64,000 nucleotides of DNA from Axinella damicornis (lineage: Eukaryota; Porifera; Demospongiae; Axinellida; Axinellidae): the NCBI GenBank assembly GCA_963931865.1, contig OZ007510.1, positions 3,376,747 to 3,440,746 on the forward strand, read 5' to 3'. The position numbers and the translations under genes were made by a program. The notes beneath the pieces were generated by a model. That model saw nothing but the letters and a program-made list of their open reading frames with translations. It did no database searches and was not told the DNA's origin. This document shows positions 56,801-64,000 of the stretch, one piece after another. Position 1 is the first letter of the stretch. Every line of letters starts with the position of its first letter.

Positions 56801-59800
56801 TTGTCCACTCCTGGCTCGACCGGTTTGTCGTGACTCTTCAGGACAACCTTCTGTTGGTGCTGGACTTGGAGAATATTGCAGTGGTTGGCATGCTCGTCTT
56901 GGAGCAAAAGATCACATGTGTCACAACCAGTGGCAGCCATATCTACGTTCTATGTGGCAAATCTTCGAAACCGCTGACAAGACTCACCATCCATCCATTG
57001 TTTCTAAGGGCTAGAGGTGGTGGGGATGGTGCCGGTAATGCGGCAGCTGTTCCCCAGGAGGTGGAAACTCCTGAACAAGAAGTGAGGCTTCCGCAGGAGT
57101 CGACTGTGGACATTGTGGTTGTTGGAGAAACCGGTGAACTCACTCCAGCTGACACCCACCCACAGCAAGATGGCAGTCTCGTTCCAGAACCAACCAGCTC
57201 CAAGCAACTTTCCGGTGCCAGCACCCCAGAACTGAGCATCAGCGGTGTTGGGACAGAGTTGAGAGAGATGCTCAAGCCTGCACTGGGACGACTCACCAGC
57301 CTCCTGCCCCCTGGAAAGGGACGGAGGTGGCTGGGGGGAGAGAAGGTGAAAGAGGGGGGTGAAGACTTTGAGCTAGTAGATCAGCAAGCCAAGGTGAAGG
57401 AGCCCACGCCCACAGGCAAGCCTGGATCGGACACAACTACCCCTGTGGAACCGAACGCTGAACCTCAGGAGCACCATAGAGTGGAGATGCACTTGAAGGA
57501 TGTGCTGAAGCTCAGTAAACTGCTCCATGGTGGGGAGACCACACCGCCTGATTCGCCCCCAGTTGTCCGCAGTTCTGCTGCTATCACCTCACAGGAGCAT
57601 GCACGACGGCTGCGTATGGCACAGGCGGGAGATGAGGAGGAGCTGGTGGTGAGCGATAAGTCACGCAAGAAGAAGAGGAAGAGGAAGACCAAGAAAGCCT
57701 CCTCCAGATGTAGTACGTTGACAGCCAATTACGCCGTAGTACTATTGGCATGGGATATGCAGTCATGTGATTATGTGAAATGAGTGCTCCTCGGGGAAGG
57801 GGTGGGGGAAGGGAGTGGGGGAAGGGGGTGGGGGAAGGGAGATGATGCTTGTCAACATGAATGTACTTCGAAGGGTAGTAGTAACTGGTAACAAGGAGTG
57901 GTACACACTTGTGTGACTTTGCATTGTGGCTGTTATAACAAGTCGTGACTTGCATGCATGCACTCATGGTATCATGTGACTAAGTCTTCCATGCAACCGA
58001 CAGTACAACGTCTTACTGTTACGTCTGGTGTAGTTATCCATAGGAAGTCATCCTGATGTCCATTTAGAGCATGTTTTCTGAGTAAGCTGTACAAAACGTT
58101 TGACCAGCAACAGTATACACGGTGATATCTATGGCAAAGAGTGAAGATGGTGCAATCCCTAATTCCTCCCCCTTCCCCTTCCCCCCACGCACACACACAC
58201 ATATAGGTTCGGCCTCCACCTCTCTCGAACGATTAACCGATATTACAGAAGACCAACCAATCTCCGACAGCCTCACTCCTCTCTCCCTCACCTCCTTGGC
58301 TCTTGGGGATGATAACAGACTAGTAGAGGAGCATCCCTCTGAACTGACGGCCAGCAACCAACTAGTCACTGGTGAGGAACCCACCAGTGAGAAGCCAGCC
58401 TCTGAAGAAGTTGAAACAACCGCCACCAGAGAAAGCACTGAGCAAGAGACACAACAGCTGACTAATACAGAGCCGGAGAAGCAAGGTTTCGATGGAAGCA
58501 CCCCCCCTCAAACCCAAGGCAAAGATGGTGCAACTCAAGCATCTGACCAGAGAAAGGAAGAGTTAGTTGCCACGGGGGGCGGTGGAGATGACTCACAACT
58601 CGTGAAGGAGGAGGGAGGAGGTCCAACAGGCAAAGGAGGAGGCCAAGCTCCTAATGATGAAGAGCTTCTTGAGATGATGATTCAGCCGGCTTTCGAGGAC
58701 ACTTCCCTTCTTGAGAGTGTCGTGGACTCTGCTCACACTGGCCTAGCCAGGGAGACCACACCCAACTACCTCAGCCCCGACCGTGAAACACCCTCTGAAT
58801 TGTCAGACAATCCCCTGTACTTGGATGAGGCAAGCACGGAGGTTGAATCCAGCCTTACGGGAACCTCCTCTCAGAAGCGGGATCAACCAATCAGTACCAA
58901 CATTGATATCAAACCTCATGGCACCCACCCACGTCCCCAGTTGCTGTCATCTTCGGATCCCTCTGACCGGACTGACCCGTTCTCCAACTTCAGCCACTCT
59001 CCTGAATATTCACTATCTGTGCAGCCCTTGGGCAGTGACGAGCCCCACCCACTCTCAGTGTTGGCTGTAACACCAGTGACACCTGTAACACCAGTGACAC
59101 CTGTAATACCAGTGACACCTACAATGGAGCAGAGCAGGGCAATGAGAGAGGAGAGCGCAGATCTAGAAGCGTCCGATTCGTCACACGATAGTGATCCTGA
59201 AACTCAGGCCACAATGTTCGACTCGGTTGTCGTTTCTGACTACTACAAGCTGTGTGGGACTCTAGTTCAGAATAGCAGCCAGAAAACACAGGGGCAGAAG
59301 CAGACACTGAGGGGAAGGATGGCTGCATTTGCCCACCGCCGAGGATCTACGAGTAGCACAGAGAGTCTGGAAGACGTGTCGCAGCAAGAAATGGCACCTG
59401 GGGCCGACATCTGGGTGCCCATCCCTCATCCCAGTCGCACTCACCTCCAGTGTGTGTGCCTCTCCGAGGAGCTCCTCTGGGTCGTCGACATCAGGGGCAT
59501 GGTATTTTGTACCACGACTGAAAGCAAGGGTCGAGACTGGCAGATGATCAAGCGGTCCATGCAGCAGGTCGCTTCTTCAGCATCTGGGAAGATGGTGTGG
59601 GGCATTCATCACCAGAATGCGTACGTGCGGCTCGGCATTGGGATGAACCCTGCTGGCAGCACATGGAGGAACATGACAAAGGGGACCAATCTTGCACACA
59701 AGATAAAGTACATTGCTGTGGATGAGACCGGAATTTGGGCGATCAAGATTAACGGGCAGGTGCTGTTTCGGAAGGGGGTGAGTGAGAGCAATCCCGAGGG

Positions 59801-61193
59801 GAGGGTGTGGCAGGAGGTTGGTCACGCAGCTGGGTTCACCTACCTTGCGTGCTGTAGGGAGATCATCTGGGCGGTCAACAGCAGTGGAAAGGTATTCATT
59901 CGCGATGGGATCACCCCCACCACTCCCAGCGGCAAGAAGTGGACAGAGGTAAAGGCCCCCAAGTTGATGGCAGTGGCACTCACAACTAACGGTGTGGTGT
60001 GGGGGATCGACCATGACAGCCAGATGGGGTTCCGCAGCGGCATCACTCGGAAAAAACCGAATGGGAAGGGTCCCTGGTGGGAAGTAACGATCAGTGCCCT
60101 AACACATCCTTCCTCCCCCTATAACTCCCTCTGGCAGGTGATGTCAACTGAGCTTGGGGGCAGCCAGTTGCTCGCCTCCTTGCCGTCCGTCTCTGCTCTT
60201 GTCCCAAACCACCCAGCAGTGCACAAGCTGGTAGACCTTTCAGCATCAGCCAACGTTGGTGTCGTGGTGCTGGAGGGAGGGAGTAAGCTTCACGCCTGTT
60301 GGAGATCGGCCACTGGGTACCACTACACCTCGGCCTGTAAGGATGGTGTATTTCAGCTCACAACATGGGTGAAGGTGGCAGCAGGCAGCACTGCACTGTG
60401 GCTAGTTCGGGACGATGGTGAACTGTACTGCCTTACTCCTGAGCAGAAACTTCTCCGCATAGATTGCTTCAACCGTGTCGGTTTGATGGCTGCCTCAACC
60501 AGCGTGCTCTGGGTGATGGTCCCAGGTGCAGTGTGGTCAAGACAGGGCATGACATTCGAAGTCCCTGAGGGAATTTCATGGGATTACATCGAGCTGAGCA
60601 CCCAGCTACAGGAAAAGAAACTCCGTCACATAGCTTGTGGGAAGAGAGCTGTTTGGGCCATTGATTCAGCTGGAGTACCCCACTTCAGATTTGGGGTCCA
60701 TGCTCGTGAGCCTGGTACCGGAATGTCTCCAGCCTGGGTTCCTGTGGAAGACAATCCAAATCCCCTTTTGCAGATCGCTGTTAGCCCTGACGACTGGTTA
60801 GTCTGGGCGTGTGATGTCAACCACAAGGTGTATGTCCGCACCAAAGTGACACAAGACTTTCCTGTTGGGGTCTCCTGGGAACCGGTCCCTGGCGAGCAAG
60901 TCAAGGAGCTGTGTGCAGCAAGTAAGAAGGTGTACGCCCTCACCCCGAGTGGAGACCTCCTGTGTCGGTTAGGCATTTCTGAAGGCAATGTACAGGGAAA
61001 TTACTGGCGGAGGATGCCCGGGAAGTACGCTCACATCACCACTTCTCCCTCGGGGGATTTGTGGACTCTTGATGAGAAAGGTCAAGTGTGGAAGCAAGAA
61101 TGGAGGGCAATGGTGGTCTCGCAAGACCCGGGTGCAAGTCGAGGGGAGTTAGAGATGAGCATGGTTGTGGACCAGACCTGGGAAGTGGTATAG
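53832..61193 (+). CDS. TECPR2: Tectonin beta-propeller repeat protein 2
   Basis: Seven exons: 53832-53838, 54073-54290, 55263-55376, 56114-56380, 56459-56575, 56674-57712, 58207-61193 (1582 aa; human about 1411). TECPR2 is an autophagy and ER-exit scaffold that binds ATG8 proteins. The N-terminal third is a WD-type propeller (YLAVGSEQGYVWVLDVISG, EYIAYGTDEGIVRVES, GEYLYCGFVSGRLLEFHF). A disordered acidic centre includes VTPVTPV repeats. From about 988 to the end are tectonin repeats with the typical W-x-I-D/N pattern (ELLWVVDIRGMVFCTT, GIWAIKINGQVLFRKGV, IIWAVNSSGKVFIRDGI, AVWAIDSAGVPHFRFGV). The chain ends TWEVV, which fits an ATG8-interacting motif. Exon 1 codes only MS plus one base. The exon 6 donor could be 57709 or 57712; both keep frame. 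Confidence 0.9.
54291..55262 (+). other. TECPR2 intron 2
   Basis: A 972 bp intron. I see no gene or clear repeat family in it. A 131-codon open frame (54654-55049) has no recognisable domain. Confidence 0.6.
55377..56113 (+). other. TECPR2 intron 3
   Basis: A 737 bp AT-rich intron with short T runs. Nothing recognisable was seen. Confidence 0.6.
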
Positions 61194-61373
61194 CCACTGC
61201 TTCATACCTGAATGTTTTATGTCCATATAAGGTTCACTGTTGGCATTTGTGTGTGCGTGTGTATGTATTATCATACATGTATTGTGTTGTGTTGTCAGTT
61301 CAGCATTCCACCTTGTGTTGATAATAATAATAATTTTTTGAAGATTTTATTGTAATTGGCAACTTCCGCACAC

Positions 61374-61379
61374 TTTATT
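61374..61379 (-). promoter_or_regulatory. Polyadenylation signal of MBIP
   Basis: AATAAA on the minus strand, 221 bp after the MBIP stop codon and about 180 bp from the converging TECPR2 stop. Confidence 0.55.
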
Positions 61380-61599
61380 GTAGTACAGTGACATGTACTG
61401 CTCCACAAACTGATGTATTTTTCACCATAATAATTGAAGACCCCAAAACTGTGAAATGTTCAACAGAAAGAGTATCTTTCCAGTTCAGCTGTCCCTTTAC
61501 AGCAATTATTAATTGTGGATCAAATACGGATTGACCAATCAGAGAGCTGCAGTCATATTCTGGACAGGAAGTACAAGCTGGTAAAGTCACCAGTAGTTC

Positions 61600-62956
61600 C
61601 TACCGGTGGTCACGTGATGTCACATGAGCAGGATGGTGTGCAGAGAGGCTGGCATGCAACCTCTGACCTTTGACTGATTTGTGGGAAGACTTGCTAGCCA
61701 CCTAAACACAGATGAAATGTAGTACAGATCACTCGATACAAAAGCAAACTTTAGTCCCAAATTACCTCTGGGTGGTGGTATTCCATGGACCTTGCCTCCA
61801 GCTCGAGCAGCCTCATCTCCAGGTTGTGAACACGTAGTACTAGATCCCTGGGTGTGACACCACCTGAGAAATAACGATCAGCGCAGCTGTCACATGGCGG
61901 TCATATGAACATGCAGAACCCTAAACCACCATGATACATGCCTCAGAACTAGCAGAATGCAAATTATTCCACTATAGTAAAGCAGTTCTCTTCAACTTCC
62001 TCTCCCCTCCTCCCTCCCTTCCCCTGCACTTACCGCCATAGAGGTTAGTGTACTGCTCGATGTTGCCGACTCTCTCCCCCAGTCCCACAAGGGAGGACCC
62101 CCTCACCTCGTGGTGGCGATGGGCAGTCCATGAGGAGGAAGGGTGGAGATCTTGCCTCAGTCGGTCCAAGGGAGTGGGTGGGGGGCCCACAGGACCACTT
62201 GCATTATGCACCCGGTAGGCTGTGGAAAGATATGTTATTAACTACCGACTAGTGAGCAATGGTGGCAATGTTTCAGACTTAATAATTTAGTATAGAAACT
62301 TAGAACTTACAGCTGTACAGCACTCTACCTACCACTTATGTGGCTGGCATGGGGAGCTCTGTTGACATACGCTGCATCTGTCCTGGCACACGTGCTCTCT
62401 GAAACAAACAGAGCAATAAGTCTGAACCTCGGGTGCAATTTCTCCCCTATATTTAATTACTATCTATTGGGGGTATGTGGAAGCAGAGCCCCATTATCCA
62501 CGTGTAATGTGTTCACGTACCTGCAGATGAGTGGAGGCAAAACTCAAGCTGGTTGGAAATATCCACCTGGTGGCGCTTGAACACCATGAAAGAGTTGATG
62601 CGCTGTAACATCTGTGGTGAGGGGACGCCAACAATCGGTATAGTCTCTCATATGCGCCAATTGGTACTAATTGGGTACTAATTGCAGCTACCATCATAAT
62701 TACAAGTACCATACAGCAGACCTTTGGCAGTGATGTTTGGATCTGCACAAGCTGACTCCCATCCCCAGTCTGTGTCCCTTGGGAGACCAACCCCTCCCCC
62801 TCCGCCCTCACCACGACCTCTGCACCCACACCCAGTACCACAGCTGCTGCAAGACAGTGACACCAGGTGAATTAACTATACATCTCAGATGCATCCACAT
62901 GGAAACGTACCATCGATATCAACTTCTTGCTCCAAGCACGCATGACATCTAGCCAT
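61600..62956 (-). CDS. MBIP: MAP3K12-binding inhibitory protein 1, ATAC complex subunit
   Basis: Seven exons: 62956-62911, 62846-62722, 62611-62521, 62398-62333, 62219-62034, 61863-61766, 61701-61600 (237 aa). MBIP is a subunit of the ATAC histone acetyltransferase complex and was first found as an inhibitor of the kinase DLK. Family marks are a helical segment MLQRINSFMVFKRHQVDISN ending at Cys, the ESTCARTDAAYVNR block, YRVHNASGPVGPP, ERVGNIEQYTNL, and a C-terminal helix PRDLVLRVHNLEMRLLELEA followed by MEYHHPE. The start MARCHACLEQ is chosen because it carries phase 1 into exon 2; a nearer ATG gives a stop. Exon 2 has a tandem acceptor (CAGCAG). It is divergent from SETD3 with only 65 bp between starts. 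Confidence 0.85.
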
Positions 62957-63021
62957 TATCAAACCACGTGGAGGTGCGCATTTATTAGAAGAAAGGTAGC
63001 AGGGCGCTAGTTTGAGGGAGT
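62957..63021. promoter_or_regulatory. Divergent promoter, MBIP / SETD3
   Basis: Only 65 bp separate the start codons, the tightest pair in the window. A CACGTG E-box lies at 62965-62970. Confidence 0.55.
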
Positions 63022-64000
63022 ATGGGGAAGAAGTCGAAGCGGCACCAGGCGCAGGGAGGCGCTCAGAAGACGACCCCGGGCGTAGTTGTCAACAGCAAGG
63101 CGGTGATCAGGGTAGTAGATGAGCTGTGGGCAAGTAAGCCACCACCATGCTGGGTCATATATAAACAGTTGATAACCCTGGAACTGCATCTCCAATGCAG
63201 AGGTTTCGAGCAGGTCCTGGGCCATGCATTAACAGGGGATGGCTATGACATCATCACTAAACTCGCTTGAGTTACCATAAATGGCATTGCTCAAACTTGT
63301 TTTTCTGGAAGGGCGAATTCATTCTTTTTCAACAGGAAAACCAATAAGGAAGGACTGAGCCTGAGTTGAGCACTGGAGACTCACTCTACCAGTGCACCAC
63401 GTAGCATGCAAAAATTATAGAACTACGTCATCTGCATGTACACCATTTCTGACATTGACTTGAATCACTAGAAGGAAGTTTATAGTAGCCTCCTTCCAAT
63501 TTCAGATATTAGGGGTCCACTAAGTTTTTTCTTCTTGTTTAGAAGGGGGGCATTTGTAGTGCCAACTAGCTTGCTGGCATGAATGCAAGGCTTGTGTGCA
63601 TATCAATGTGTGTTTGTATTGGTGTAGAGACTCAGAGCCCGGCAAGCCAGTCCATTGCCAGCCAGTGGCAGGAGTATGACAATACCTGCAGCCTCGTGAA
63701 GGTGCTCCGAGAAAAGCAAGGTCAGAGATCAGTCTGAGATGCTGCTATTATTATTCTCATTCCCATGCTGGATGAGAGCAGCCTGGGAATGAGGCTGTTG
63801 CAATACGTGGGAGCTTGAGTTATACATGTGGATTATGAACACCCTCGTGCTCAGGCTGGTGTCCTCGTGTTTCAGGTCATTTATCATCTAGTCCAGGAGT
63901 GACGCTAAGTTTCAATATGGTGAATGATGTGGTGTGTGCTCTGCCCTCTTTCAGGTCCCTCTCCAATCAAGTTTCCTGTTCGGAGTGAGGGATTTGCAGC
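63022..64000 (+). CDS. SETD3: Actin-histidine N-methyltransferase SETD3, N-terminal part (partial)
   Basis: Three exons are visible: 63022-63133, 63628-63720 and 63955 to the window edge. The start MGKKSKRHQ matches the SETD3 N-terminus (MGKKS). The next part, QWQEYDNTCSLVKVLREKQG, corresponds to the helix before the SET domain in which the family has a W-E-Y...V-E-K-I-R-K-K-Q pattern, followed by the start of FPVRSEGF. SETD3 methylates actin at His73. The SET domain itself lies beyond the window. The assignment rests on about 85 residues in conserved order plus consistent splice phases, so it is good but not certain. Intron 1 holds a tRNA-like fragment and intron 2 a small foldback element. 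Confidence 0.7.
63353..63406 (-). repeat. tRNA-derived SINE-like fragment
   Basis: Read on the minus strand, GTGCACTGGTAGAGTGAGTC resembles the D-arm (box A) of a tRNA, and CAGGCTCAGTCC 20 bases later resembles a worn box B. There is no acceptor stem, so it is not a working tRNA gene. Confidence 0.35.
63753..63796. mobile_element. Short foldback element (TAGCC family)
   Basis: TTCTCATTCCCATGCTG and CAGCCTGGGAATGAGGCT form a short hairpin in SETD3 intron 2. It keeps the family's core and lacks the outer TAG. Confidence 0.5.

Noticed and set aside
1..64000. CRISPR arrays, operons or bacterial insertion sequences
   Set aside because: The genes are spliced and animal-type. The only regular repeats are minisatellites and microsatellites without spacers.

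Overview
This is eukaryotic, metazoan nuclear DNA, most likely from a sponge. Every gene is split by GT-AG introns, and the gene set is animal: exportin-2, ependymin-related proteins, CCDC85, hnRNP L, TYW5, a USF-like bHLH-ZIP factor, TECPR2, MBIP and SETD3. The compact layout (17 genes in 64 kb), the two ROCO/LRRK-type proteins and a circularly permuted Ras fit a demosponge better than a vertebrate or insect. That assignment is inference, because no ribosomal or mitochondrial marker is present. All exon models were built by hand from splice sites, reading phase and family similarity.

Layout, left to right: CSE1L 3' part (+); two tandem ependymin-related genes (-,-); CCDC85 family (+); circularly permuted Ras/von Willebrand A/Sec23-like protein (-); coiled-coil SAM protein (+); a degenerate ANK-LRR-Roc-COR-kinase protein (-); HNRNPL (+); an FHA protein resembling CEP170 (-); TYW5 (+); USF-like bHLH-ZIP (-); a SAM-like/armadillo protein (+); galactose mutarotase (-); a repeat-rich spacer of about 2.9 kb; an intact ANK-LRR-Roc-COR-kinase protein (-); TECPR2 (+); MBIP (-); SETD3 5' part (+).

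Strands alternate almost perfectly. Seven divergent pairs have start codons only 65 to 253 bp apart, so each pair probably shares a bidirectional promoter. Between pairs the genes converge tail to tail with gaps of roughly 100 to 400 bp.

The two ROCO genes are the most striking content. The gene at 46528-53591 keeps its GTPase P-loop and its kinase RDLK and DFG motifs. Its paralogue at 17083-24637 has lost all of them while keeping the fold-level architecture, so it looks like a double pseudoenzyme. The cpRas gene at 8283-13619 has Ras motifs in the order G3-G4-G5-G1-G2, fused to a VWA/Sec23-like module.

Introns and spacers are full of small non-autonomous elements. There is a foldback family with TAGCC...GGCTA ends and 8-9 bp target duplications, several longer inverted-repeat elements, minisatellites, and long poly-C or CA tracts that often form the pyrimidine tract of a splice acceptor.
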